Origin: Kordia algicida OT-1
Lineage (GTDB): Bacteria; Bacteroidota; Bacteroidia; Flavobacteriales; Flavobacteriaceae
Assembly: GCF_000154725.1 (NCBI RefSeq)
Contig: NZ_DS544873.1
Location: 3,237,397-3,301,396, forward strand
Direction: 5' to 3'
DNA length: 64,000 nt
In this document: in pieces, positions 25,752 through 32,968 of the stretch
How the letters are laid out: each line of letters begins with the position of its first letter
Numbering within the stretch: the first letter of the stretch is position 1
Made by a program: the position numbers and the translations under genes
The notes under the pieces: generated by a model
The model's input: only the letters and a program-made list of their open reading frames with translations
What the model was told of the DNA's origin: nothing
The model's database searches: none

Positions 25752-25834
25752 GTCCCTTGGCAGCATTACCTGCCCAGGTTCATTGGGTATAATCTCAGCG
25801 TTTTGAATGTGATTCAAGTTGCACCCCTTTGAGA
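25752..25834 (-). promoter_or_regulatory. TPP (THI-box) riboswitch
   Basis: On the minus strand the conserved parts occur in order: AGGGGTGC, CTGAGATTATACCC, GAACCTG, GGTAATGC, and AAGGGA. These are the signature segments of thiamine pyrophosphate riboswitches. It lies in the leader of the TonB receptor, about 115 bases upstream of its ATG, and should lower expression when thiamine pyrophosphate is abundant. Confidence in the class is high; the exact ends and the output mechanism are approximate. Confidence 0.95.
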
Positions 25835-25839
25835 TGCTG

Positions 25840-25869
25840 CAAAAGTAATTCAGTTTTTTGAATTGTCAA
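25840..25869 (-). promoter_or_regulatory. promoter of the riboswitch-controlled transcript
   Basis: On the minus strand TTG, 19 bases, then TACTTTTG (25840-25847) give an exact fit to the Bacteroidota promoter consensus. The predicted RNA start falls just upstream of the first riboswitch segment. Confidence 0.75.
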
Positions 25870-26025
25870 TCGTTTTTTTAAACAATTATCAAACTGTTTT
25901 TATTTTGTTACATAATGGTGTTTTTTATTGAATTTCTTTATGAAACGTAAGAAAATATCATTTTTTAACATTTTAGCATTCTGAAAATCAGTACTTTTAA
26001 TAGGTAACCATAAAACTTTATTCTC

Positions 26026-26265
26026 ATGAAAAAACAAAATTTCCAGAAAAAGCTCGCTTTTAAAACGACTAAAATTTCACATGTATCTTATTTGAATACC
26101 GTTCGTGGAGGTGCTGCAGCCAGATTTACAGAGAATCCGTGTATTATTTCTGATGTAGATACCTGCCAAACAGTGACAGAACCTATAAAACTTACTGAAG
26201 CAATTCGCTGTACGCATACAATTGGAAACGGGCAAAACCCTGATGGAACACCGTGTAAGTTTTGA
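26026..26265 (+). CDS. GG-leader RiPP-like precursor peptide
   Basis: A 79-residue peptide. The leader (MKKQNFQKKLAFKTTKISHV, then a GG in NTVRGG at residues 25-30) follows the same lysine-rich K-x-L-x-F/L-K-x-x-K-I-S plan as the other peptides of the window. The core of about 49 residues has four Cys (NPCIIS, DTCQTV, IRCTHT, TPCKF) and many Thr. It is monocistronic, on the opposite strand from the TonB receptor, with a TACTTTTA element 27 bases before its ATG. No enzyme for modification or export lies nearby. Confidence 0.7.
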   Translation: MKKQNFQKKLAFKTTKISHVSYLNTVRGGAAARFTENPCIISDVDTCQTVTEPIKLTEAIRCTHTIGNGQNPDGTPCKF

Positions 26266-26363
26266 TTATAGTAACGTGATTTCGATATAATTAATTCGAT
26301 TTATATCTACAGCAACTTCAGAAACATCTCTATTAAGTTATTAATTTTTAGTTTTTTAATTTT

Positions 26364-26600
26364 CGTTTTCTTTGCTTACCCAAAGAAAAGAAACAAAAAA
26401 AAGGGAACTTTTCCAGAGGTATTTCTAGTTTTTCTTTTAGGGAAAAACTAAAACCGCATGAATTTTTCTAAATTTTAGTTCACCAAGCTCTATTTTCTGT
26501 TATGGAGTTTATGAATTAACATTTTTTCAAAGCTTCAAAAAACTTTAAAGAAAAATCCCTACTATACTGCGGAAAAGAATAGTTTCAAACTACAATTCTT
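26364..26600 (+). repeat. dispersed intergenic repeat family 2, copy A
   Basis: This copy shares long blocks with 55913-56104: CTTTGCTTACCCAAAGAAAA, AGGGAACTTTTCCAGAGGTA, AAAAACTAAAACCGCATGAA, and ACTGCGGAAAAGAA. It differs by an insertion of about 45 bases in the middle (near 26478-26525). The element contains two hairpins, CTTTG..CAAAG and TAGTTTTTC..GAAAAACTA. It makes up much of the 563-base gap between the peptide gene and the DUF4301 gene; the rest of that gap (to 26828) shows no gene. Confidence 0.75.
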
Positions 26601-26793
26601 ATGCTGAACTCACATTACAGTAGATCGTATTTTGAAATTGCATTGATGAAATAATTTATTTTTTTCAATGCAATTTTTTTTAGCAGTGATTATGTATGAT
26701 AAGATTGTTCTCGGTTTGCTTAGTTAGTAATTGTAAGTAATTCACAATATAAATTTGAGAGTGTAAATCCTTTTTGGTCTTTTTGCTTTCTAG

Positions 26794-26821
26794 TAGATTC
26801 CTTCCTGCGAAGGAATGACAA
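26794..26821. repeat. short palindromic intergenic element
   Basis: TTCCTTC CTGC GAAGGAA is a perfect 7-bp palindromic stem inside AGATTCCTTCCTGCGAAGGA followed by ATGACA. The wording is close to a short palindromic motif I recall from many bacterial spacers. It lies 8 bases beyond the end of the DUF4301 gene. Confidence 0.45.
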
Positions 26822-26828
26822 TAAATTG

Positions 26829-28376
26829 TTATTTTACTTGGTGCGTAGGTTTTAGCAAATCGTTGATGGTTTTTACAGGATTGAACGTGACTAATGGAAC
26901 TTCCACAAAAATAGTGTTCCAAAACGCCATGGCACCATTCCACAAACCTGGCAACTCCAGCGCTTTTATTTTTTTGCCACTTTTTGATTTGGAAGCAATA
27001 AAGTATGATTTACGATCTACAAATTTTGTGAGATCGTATTTGTTTCCTTGATAGTCTTTTACGCCACAAACAATGTCTACCGGATTGAAATGTGTTGCAA
27101 GTTTTTGAATGCTTTGATGGTAGTCGTTCTTTTTGTCTATTTGAGCTGATTCTACAATTTGTAGGGAAACAGCACCGTTTTCATGTTTTACCCAAAATGG
27201 TCCGCCGCCAGGTTCTCCTTCATTTTTTACCATGCCACACACACGAATTGGTCGGTTGAGTTTTTCGATGAGATATTCAATTTGATATTTTTGTGAGTAT
27301 TTTTCAAATTCTTCACTGATTTGAATGTTAAGTTCGGTGTAGAGAAAGTTTAAGATGGTGTTGAGTTCTTCATCTGATACACCTTCATGTAACATTTCCA
27401 TAAATTTGAAAGCTTTCTGCTGCAATTCAATGAGTTTGCCTGCCAGAATTTTTTTGTAGCGCGATATTTCTTCTGCGTACGTATTCACTACAACATTGTC
27501 TATATTTTTGATGAAGATTAAATCGGCATCAATCAGATTTAGGTTTTCAATGAGCGCGCCATGTCCGCCAGGTCTGAATAGTAGCTTTCCTTCGGCATCA
27601 TGTATTGGTCTGTTTTTTTGATCGACCGCAATGGTATCCGTTTGCTCCGATTGATAGGAATAAGATATGTCAAAAGTGCAACCTGTTTTTTGAGAAATGT
27701 GTGGTAAAATTTTATTTTCTGTGGCTTTAAATTTCTCGTAATGTTGTTTTGAAATAGTAAAGTGCAACTTGGCTTTTCCGTTTTTACAAGCGTAACTTGC
27801 AGCTTCGAATAAATGCTCTTGAAAAGGCGTAGAAAGGTGGTTTTTGTATTTGTGAAAAGGAAGTAATCCTTTTGGATAGTTTCCGTAGTTGAGTCCAGTT
27901 TCTGCTAGCAACGTATGTACAAAATCATAATTGAACTGATCGGGTTTTTTAATACGATCTAGTTCTGTTTTGTTCATTATTTTTAGCACATCATCGTAAA
28001 AAGGAAATTTTTCCAATCCGATAAAGAATAGACGAATTTCTGGTTCTTTTTCTTTGTTGATGTATGAGTTTATGGAATCCTTTTTTGGGTTGTAGTTTTC
28101 AAGAAATTTGTATAGAAATTTAAACATTCTCGTTGCCGCTCCTGAAGCTGGCGTAAATTTGACAATTTCTAGCGTTTCATAGGTTTCCTCGTATATTTTG
28201 CTGTAGCTTTCTTCTGTTTCAGACGTCAGTTTTAGTATGCCACGATCAACACTTGCGTGTTCAGTGATTTGAGTGTAAGGTATTTTTTTTTCAAACTTGT
28301 CTAATTGTTTTTCTACTTGAAGCAATGTTAATCCTTTTGCTTCTATTTGCTCCGTATGTTTTTTTGAAAAGTTCAA
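26829..28376 (-). CDS. DUF4301-family protein, nucleotidyltransferase-like
   Basis: A 515-residue cytoplasmic protein. Matches to DUF4301 as I recall it include the N-terminal IEAKGLTLLQVEKQLDKFEK, VKFTPASGAATRMFKFLYKF and a central KLLFRPGGHGALIENLNLID. The last motif (P-G-G-H-G-x-L) is like the uridyl-binding loop of UDP-sugar pyrophosphorylases, so a sugar-nucleotide role is possible; this is inference. Its start overlaps the stop of the kinase gene by 4 bases (28373-28376), so it is the last gene of the YkoF-PnuC-kinase unit. Confidence 0.82.
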   Translation of the reverse strand: MNFSKKHTEQIEAKGLTLLQVEKQLDKFEKKIPYTQITEHASVDRGILKLTSETEESYSKIYEETYETLEIVKFTPASGAATRMFKFLYKFLENYNPKKDSINSYINKEKEPEIRLFFIGLEKFPFYDDVLKIMNKTELDRIKKPDQFNYDFVHTLLAETGLNYGNYPKGLLPFHKYKNHLSTPFQEHLFEAASYACKNGKAKLHFTISKQHYEKFKATENKILPHISQKTGCTFDISYSYQSEQTDTIAVDQKNRPIHDAEGKLLFRPGGHGALIENLNLIDADLIFIKNIDNVVVNTYAEEISRYKKILAGKLIELQQKAFKFMEMLHEGVSDEELNTILNFLYTELNIQISEEFEKYSQKYQIEYLIEKLNRPIRVCGMVKNEGEPGGGPFWVKHENGAVSLQIVESAQIDKKNDYHQSIQKLATHFNPVDIVCGVKDYQGNKYDLTKFVDRKSYFIASKSKSGKKIKALELPGLWNGAMAFWNTIFVEVPLVTFNPVKTINDLLKPTHQVK

Positions 28377-28930
28377 TGTACTTCTAGCAGTTTGTTTATG
28401 TGTGTAATTGCTGTTTGGAGTCGTGTTTGCTCATTTCCTTTCAACAATACATAGGGTTGATTATAGGTTTTTAGGGTTTGTTGAAATTGTAAAAATGCTT
28501 CTTCTCTTTTGTGAGGCAAATCGCGAATTCCGTCCGCTTCCCAAGGTGTATCAATATAAGTTAAAAAATAGAGATTTGCAGTGTTTTTTGCCACATATTT
28601 TTTAAGGGTTTCACTTTTAAATTCAGGATAATAGATGCGTGCATACGTTAAGGTTTCTAGAATGTCGGTATCACAGATGAGCATGGTATTTTTAGGAGCT
28701 TGACATTCTAATCGCAATTGTCCTTTGGCAATAGGAATGACATCTTCCGAAGTTAGTTTTTCACCTTTTTGCTGTTTTTCTTCTGCAAGAATACGCGAAT
28801 ATTCGGGCACAAATGTAGCGTTGTAATGTGCAGCTAACTGCTTTGCTAGTGTTGTTTTTCCTGTAGATTCAGGTCCAAAAATGACTATTTTGATGCTGCT
28901 ATTGCTTTGTTTTTCAAGGTTTTTCTCCAT
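28373..28930 (-). CDS. NadR-like P-loop kinase, probably a vitamin kinase paired with the PnuC-type transporter
   Basis: A 185-residue ATP-binding protein with a Walker A motif GPESTGKTTLAKQLA (about residues 19-33) and the NadR-type continuation FVPEYSRILAEEKQQKGEKL, then LICDTDILETLTYARIYYPE. It corresponds to the ribosylnicotinamide kinase domain of NadR without the adenylyltransferase half. By analogy it phosphorylates the vitamin imported by the partner transporter, trapping it in the cell. In this setting, beside a YkoF-like protein and a TPP-riboswitch receptor, the substrate may be thiamine rather than nicotinamide riboside. It overlaps the transporter gene by 46 bases. Confidence 0.85.
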   Translation of the reverse strand: MEKNLEKQSNSSIKIVIFGPESTGKTTLAKQLAAHYNATFVPEYSRILAEEKQQKGEKLTSEDVIPIAKGQLRLECQAPKNTMLICDTDILETLTYARIYYPEFKSETLKKYVAKNTANLYFLTYIDTPWEADGIRDLPHKREEAFLQFQQTLKTYNQPYVLLKGNEQTRLQTAITHINKLLEVH

Positions 28931-29589
28931 GCGATATATCCAAAGATGGCTAAAATTAAGAAAATTGCAAATTGAATTGCTGTAAAACCATATCCTTTAA
29001 CAAAATATAACGGAACGGACACAAGATTTCCGAAAATCCAAAAAATCCAGTTTTCAATCTTTTTATTCGCCATGAGCCACATTCCTGAAAAGAAAATTCC
29101 AGTTGTAAAAATGTCTAAATACGGTGTAATGGTTTTAATTTCTGCTATAGAACCAAAATTAGAAAATACCAGATCAATAGTTTCCTGAACGCCCAAGTGA
29201 ATGTCTATTACATCATATTGTACATATACGACATAGGTAAAAGCTGCCGTAAAAAGAAATATAGAGATTGTTTTTAGCTTGTCCCAAAAGTTGGTGCGTG
29301 AGATTTCTAATTTGGCATCTTCCCGAACGCGTGTCCACATATACCAACCGTAAATACTCATTAACGAATAATAAATATTTACAATCATATCACCATAATA
29401 TACTGCGTGATAACAGATGTAAATATAAATTACCGTACTGACAATTCCTGTAGGATATACCCAAATTTTTTCCTGTTTGGCAAACCATACGCTTGCAATA
29501 CCAAAAGCTGCTGCAGTAAATTCGAGCAGTATCATAAACCAGGTTACATTTTCATACGGTTTGGCTAAGAAATCAAAAAGTTGGCTCAT
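28885..29589 (-). CDS. PnuC-family vitamin transporter (thiamine, PnuT-like, or nicotinamide riboside)
   Basis: A 234-residue inner membrane protein with about seven hydrophobic segments. PnuC features are FAAAFGIASVWFAKQEKIWVYP-like start (LEFTAAAFGIASVWFAK, then IWVYPTGIVSTVIYIYI), YYSLMSIYGWYMWTR, and a late WIFWIFGNLVSVPLYFVKGY with the conserved W-x-x-x-N region. These proteins let vitamins diffuse inward, trapped by phosphorylation by a coupled kinase. The partner kinase overlaps its end and the YkoF-like gene overlaps its start by 17 bases. The thiamine assignment rests on context. Confidence 0.9.
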   Translation of the reverse strand: MSQLFDFLAKPYENVTWFMILLEFTAAAFGIASVWFAKQEKIWVYPTGIVSTVIYIYICYHAVYYGDMIVNIYYSLMSIYGWYMWTRVREDAKLEISRTNFWDKLKTISIFLFTAAFTYVVYVQYDVIDIHLGVQETIDLVFSNFGSIAEIKTITPYLDIFTTGIFFSGMWLMANKKIENWIFWIFGNLVSVPLYFVKGYGFTAIQFAIFLILAIFGYIAWRKTLKNKAIAASK

Positions 29590-29833
29590 AGTTGCTTCTG
29601 TCGGATTTTACGATTTTCATTGTGAGTAGAATGTTGTTTTCTTTTTCAAACGCTGTTTTTACTTCGGAAGTTAGTAGTTTCATAATGCCGTCATAATCGC
29701 CATAAATTTGCGTACTTAATGGATTTTCCAATACTGTATATTGTGAAGCTCTAAGTTTTTTGATGAAATTGATAATTGGAGTTTCAAAATCGTTTTGTAA
29801 TGGTGTGAGCGTTAATTCTACTGAGATATTCAT
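29573..29833 (-). CDS. YkoF/MTH1187-family thiamine-binding protein
   Basis: An 86-residue small protein. The pattern VELTLTPLQNDFETPIINFI, then YTVLENPLSTQIYGDYDGIM and LLTMKIVKSDRSN matches the thiamine-binding YkoF/MTH1187 fold (a ferredoxin-like alpha-beta repeat that dimerises). YkoF of Bacillus binds thiamine or its pyrimidine part. It is the first gene of the unit followed by the PnuC-type transporter, the kinase and DUF4301, and supports a thiamine role for the whole group. Its leader contains a heptamer tandem repeat. Confidence 0.82.
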   Translation of the reverse strand: MNISVELTLTPLQNDFETPIINFIKKLRASQYTVLENPLSTQIYGDYDGIMKLLTSEVKTAFEKENNILLTMKIVKSDRSNYEPTF

Positions 29834-29874
29834 TTTTTTGTTTGTTGTTTGTTGTTTGTTTTTCGTTGTTTGTT

Positions 29875-29956
29875 CTCTTGGCTCTTGGCTCTTGGCTCTT
29901 GGGTCTCGGGTCTCGGGTCTCGGGTCTTGGGTCTTGGGTCTTGGGTCTTGGGTCTT
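29875..29956. repeat. heptamer tandem repeat (about 11.7 units)
   Basis: Eleven consecutive 7-base units plus a partial one: four CTCTTGG, three GTCTCGG, four GTCTTGG and GTCTT. Adjacent to it, up to the YkoF-like gene start, is a TTTGTTG-type repeat. On the minus strand, transcription towards the YkoF-like gene would pass through CCAAGAC units and then an A/C-rich leader. Such arrays can change length by slippage. Confidence 0.9.
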
Positions 29957-30005
29957 AAAAAAATCTTTTTTCTAATTTAAAATTCAACATTAAGCATTTA
30001 AAATT

Positions 30006-30737
30006 TCATCTTTTCAATTCATTCAAAAAGGCTTCGTTTTGTTCAAAGGCAGTTCCGATGACTATCAAATCGGCTCCAGCATTGAATGCAACATTAAGTT
30101 GATTTTTGGAACGAATGCCGCCACCAACAATCAATGGAATTTGCAATTTGGTTGAAACTTCTTGTATGATTTCTGGCTTGATCGCTTTTTGTGCGCCACT
30201 TCCCGCTTCTAGATAGACGAGTTTTTTGCCAGAAAATTGTCCTGCTAAGGCTGTATGTAAAATTTCTGCATGATTTTTTTGTGAAATTGGCTGTGTTTCG
30301 CTCACGCGTTGTACCGCAGTTTCTATGCCGCCATCAATTAAAATATATCCTGTCGGAATGATTTCTAAACTTGTGTTTATCAGTTTTACAACCGATTGTA
30401 CTTGCTGTTCAATTAAGTATTTCGGATTTCGTCCAGAAAGTAGCGACAAGAACAGAATTCCGTCTGCCATTTCTGTGATTTGCTCGTGACTTCCTGGAAA
30501 AATTAAAACAGGTAATTTTGTATGTTGTTTGATGATTGCTACCACGTTTTCCATTTTTCGTTCTGCATCCGTACTTCCACCAACAAATACATGTGTGACA
30601 ATCGATTTGTGTACTTTTTTGAAAAATTCAGGAATGTGATTGATGTCTATTTTATCGGGATCAATTAAAACTGCCAATAATTTTTGACCGTTTTGTTTTG
30701 CCTGAATAATATCGTCATAGATTGTTTTTTTCATCAT
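30006..30737 (-). CDS. pcrB: geranylgeranylglyceryl/heptaprenylglyceryl phosphate synthase family protein
   Basis: A 243-residue TIM-barrel prenyltransferase of the PcrB/GGGPS family, which joins glycerol-1-phosphate to a polyprenyl diphosphate. Visible motifs are LAVLIDPDKI near the start, THVFVGGSTDAERKMENVVA, LPVLIFPGSHEQI, a late VYLEAGSGAQKAI and LIVGGGIRSKNQLNVAFNAG (phosphate binding). Bacteroidota carry this archaeal-like branch, which may make ether-lipid precursors. It follows the phosphopantetheinyl transferase gene by 1 base. Confidence 0.92.
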   Translation of the reverse strand: MMKKTIYDDIIQAKQNGQKLLAVLIDPDKIDINHIPEFFKKVHKSIVTHVFVGGSTDAERKMENVVAIIKQHTKLPVLIFPGSHEQITEMADGILFLSLLSGRNPKYLIEQQVQSVVKLINTSLEIIPTGYILIDGGIETAVQRVSETQPISQKNHAEILHTALAGQFSGKKLVYLEAGSGAQKAIKPEIIQEVSTKLQIPLIVGGGIRSKNQLNVAFNAGADLIVIGTAFEQNEAFLNELKR

Positions 30738-30738
30738 A

Positions 30739-31377
30739 CTAACGATTTTCTTCTAAGGCATAGACACAGGTAAATCCTTCAAATTCTAAAAAATCGAGCG
30801 AATACGTCGCGGTATTGTTTCCATAATAAACAGTTCCTTTTGTTTTGGAAGCATCCATCGAAAAATCGTCAATATCAATGTGCTTTATAAAGCTTAATCC
30901 TTTTTCAGCATATACTTTGTAAATAGATTCTTTTCCGCCCCAAACAATGGTTACCTTGCGAACCAACGCTTCATGATTGGCAATGGTATTGTATTCTTCT
31001 AGTGGAGTAAATTTATGAGCTATTCGCAGAATTTTATCACGTTGTTTTTCAATATCAATCCCAACAGGAATGGTATCGCTTATGATAATTCCTGAAAAGT
31101 TGAATGAATGTGTGATTGAAATGTATTTTCCGTCTTTCAAATGCGGTTTTCCTTTTTCGTCATAGTACAAATCAAAATCAGTATATCCGCAAACTGCCAA
31201 TAAGTGACGAACACTTAAAAAGCCACGTTGATGAATTTCAGAGCGCATTCCGTCAAGGCGTTGCTGACAGTGATTTGTGAGTTTTATTTCACGATTTAAT
31301 TCTTCAAAAGACTCTTCTATCTTCCAAATCAGCACTTTAGTATGTTTATTTACTGTTATAGTTTTGTAAAGAGCCAT
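30739..31377 (-). CDS. 4'-phosphopantetheinyl transferase superfamily protein
   Basis: A 212-residue protein of the Sfp/AcpT-like superfamily. The magnesium/CoA motifs are seen in VGIDIEKQRDKIL and, about 45 residues on, WGGKESIYKVYAEKG (the W-x-x-K-E-x-x-x-K signature). It transfers the phosphopantetheine arm from CoA to carrier proteins, such as the fatty acid acyl carrier protein. Its gene starts 20 bases left of the ahcY promoter region and runs divergently from ahcY; the next gene (pcrB) is 1 base downstream. Confidence 0.92.
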   Translation of the reverse strand: MALYKTITVNKHTKVLIWKIEESFEELNREIKLTNHCQQRLDGMRSEIHQRGFLSVRHLLAVCGYTDFDLYYDEKGKPHLKDGKYISITHSFNFSGIIISDTIPVGIDIEKQRDKILRIAHKFTPLEEYNTIANHEALVRKVTIVWGGKESIYKVYAEKGLSFIKHIDIDDFSMDASKTKGTVYYGNNTATYSLDFLEFEGFTCVYALEENR

Positions 31378-31397
31378 TATATTAAAAAGTTATTTAG

Positions 31398-31405
31398 TAC
31401 CTTTG
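31398..31405 (+). promoter_or_regulatory. -7 element upstream of ahcY
   Basis: TACCTTTG is an exact TAnnTTTG match 111 bases before the ahcY ATG. The leader between them includes a small hairpin AGTGC..GCACT (about 31421-31437). I could not match the leader to a known S-adenosylmethionine or S-adenosylhomocysteine riboswitch. Confidence 0.6.
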
Positions 31406-31515
31406 CACTCGCAAACTTTTAGTGCTTGCGAGGCACTGCAAAGTTATGAAGCGAATTTAAAAATATTTTAGGTCACAAACCATAATTATTCTAACTATAA
31501 AAAAAAGAAAAGAGT

Positions 31516-32832
31516 ATGAGTACAAAATCAGTTCCTTACGTAGCTTATAAAGTTAAAGATATTTCTTTAGCAGCATGGGGAAGAAAAGAGATCGAATTAG
31601 CCGAAGCAGAAATGCCAGGATTAATGAGTCTTCGTGAAGAATATAAAGATGAACAACCGTTAAAAGGCGCAAGAATTGCTGGATGTTTACACATGACTAT
31701 CCAAACTGCTGTTTTAATTGAGACTTTAAAAGCACTTGGTGCAGAAGTAACTTGGAGTTCTTGTAATATTTTCTCAACACAAGATCAGGCTGCTGCCGCT
31801 ATTGCTGATGCTGGAATTCCAGTATACGCATGGAAAGGAATGAACGAAGAAGAATTTGATTGGTGTATTGAACAAACATTATTTTTTGGAGAAGATCGCA
31901 AACCATTAAACATGATTTTAGATGATGGTGGAGATTTAACAAATATGGTTTTAGATCGTTACCCAGAATTGGTTGATGGCATCAAAGGTTTATCTGAAGA
32001 AACAACTACAGGTGTACACAGATTATACGAAAGAATGAAAAATGGTACGTTGCCAATGCCAGCCATTAACATTAACGATTCTGTTACAAAATCTAAATTT
32101 GATAATAAATACGGATGTAGAGAAAGTGCTGTAGATGCAATTCGTCGTGCAACGGATGTTATGTTAGCAGGAAAAAGAGTTGTTGTTTGTGGATACGGAG
32201 ACGTAGGAAAAGGAACTGCTGCTTCTTTTAAAGGTGCAGGAAGTATTGTTACCGTTACTGAAATTGATCCAATTTGCGCATTACAAGCTGCAATGGACGG
32301 TTTTGAAGTTAAGAAATTAGAAAATGTTGTTGGAAATGCTGATATCGTAATTACAACAACAGGAAACAAAGATATCGTTACTGGAAAGCATTTTGAAGCA
32401 ATGAAAGACAAAACGATTGTTTGTAATATTGGACATTTTGATAATGAAATTGCTGTTGCTTGGTTAAATGACAACCACGGAGATACAAAAGTAGAAATCA
32501 AGCCACAGGTTGATAAGTATACCGTAAACGGAAAAGACATCATTTTATTAGCCGAAGGACGTTTGGTAAACTTAGGTTGTGCTACAGGTCACCCAAGTTT
32601 TGTAATGAGTAATTCATTTACAAACCAAACATTGGCACAAATTGAACTTTGGAATCATTCAGACAAGTACAAAAATGAAGTGTACATGCTACCAAAACAC
32701 TTAGATGAAAAAGTAGCTCGTTTACACTTAGCAAAAATTGGCGTTGAGTTAGAAGAACTTTCTACAGATCAAGCGGAATATATTGGTGTAACTGTAGAAG
32801 GTCCATACAAGCCAGAATACTACAGATACTAA
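31516..32832 (+). CDS. ahcY: adenosylhomocysteinase
   Basis: A 438-residue enzyme that splits S-adenosylhomocysteine into adenosine and homocysteine, removing the product inhibitor of methyltransferases. NAD-binding motif [17 protein letters not shown] and substrate motifs [37 protein letters not shown] and the C-terminal [12 protein letters not shown] are intact. The length is that of the short (no 40-residue insertion) class. It has its own promoter and a strong terminator. The upstream neighbour runs divergently. Confidence 0.99.
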   Translation: MSTKSVPYVAYKVKDISLAAWGRKEIELAEAEMPGLMSLREEYKDEQPLKGARIAGCLHMTIQTAVLIETLKALGAEVTWSSCNIFSTQDQAAAAIADAGIPVYAWKGMNEEEFDWCIEQTLFFGEDRKPLNMILDDGGDLTNMVLDRYPELVDGIKGLSEETTTGVHRLYERMKNGTLPMPAININDSVTKSKFDNKYGCRESAVDAIRRATDVMLAGKRVVVCGYGDVGKGTAASFKGAGSIVTVTEIDPICALQAAMDGFEVKKLENVVGNADIVITTTGNKDIVTGKHFEAMKDKTIVCNIGHFDNEIAVAWLNDNHGDTKVEIKPQVDKYTVNGKDIILLAEGRLVNLGCATGHPSFVMSNSFTNQTLAQIELWNHSDKYKNEVYMLPKHLDEKVARLHLAKIGVELEELSTDQAEYIGVTVEGPYKPEYYRY

Positions 32833-32854
32833 GATTTATTCTTATACAATATGT

Positions 32855-32888
32855 AAAAGCCTTTTATCGTTTTTGATAAAAGGCTTTT
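32855..32888 (+). terminator. terminator after ahcY
   Basis: AAAAGCCTTTTATC and GATAAAAGGCTTTT form a perfect 14-bp stem with a 6-base loop, followed by T-rich sequence, about 23 bases after the stop codon. Confidence 0.85.
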
Positions 32889-32968
32889 TATTTTTTTATC
32901 TTAGGGTAACAAAACAAATAGTTACATCACTATTAGGTAGAATACCTCTTTTGCCAAATTGCCACTTT

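Noticed and set aside
29875-29956. CRISPR-like array
   Set aside because: Units are only 7 bases with no spacers. It is a simple tandem repeat. No CRISPR array or cas gene was seen in the window.
31406-31515. S-adenosylhomocysteine or SAM riboswitch before ahcY
   Set aside because: The leader has only one short hairpin and none of the conserved segments of those riboswitch classes that I know.
31959-32543. A 194-codon minus-strand frame opposite ahcY
   Set aside because: It lies entirely within the highly conserved ahcY gene and has no family resemblance or promoter.
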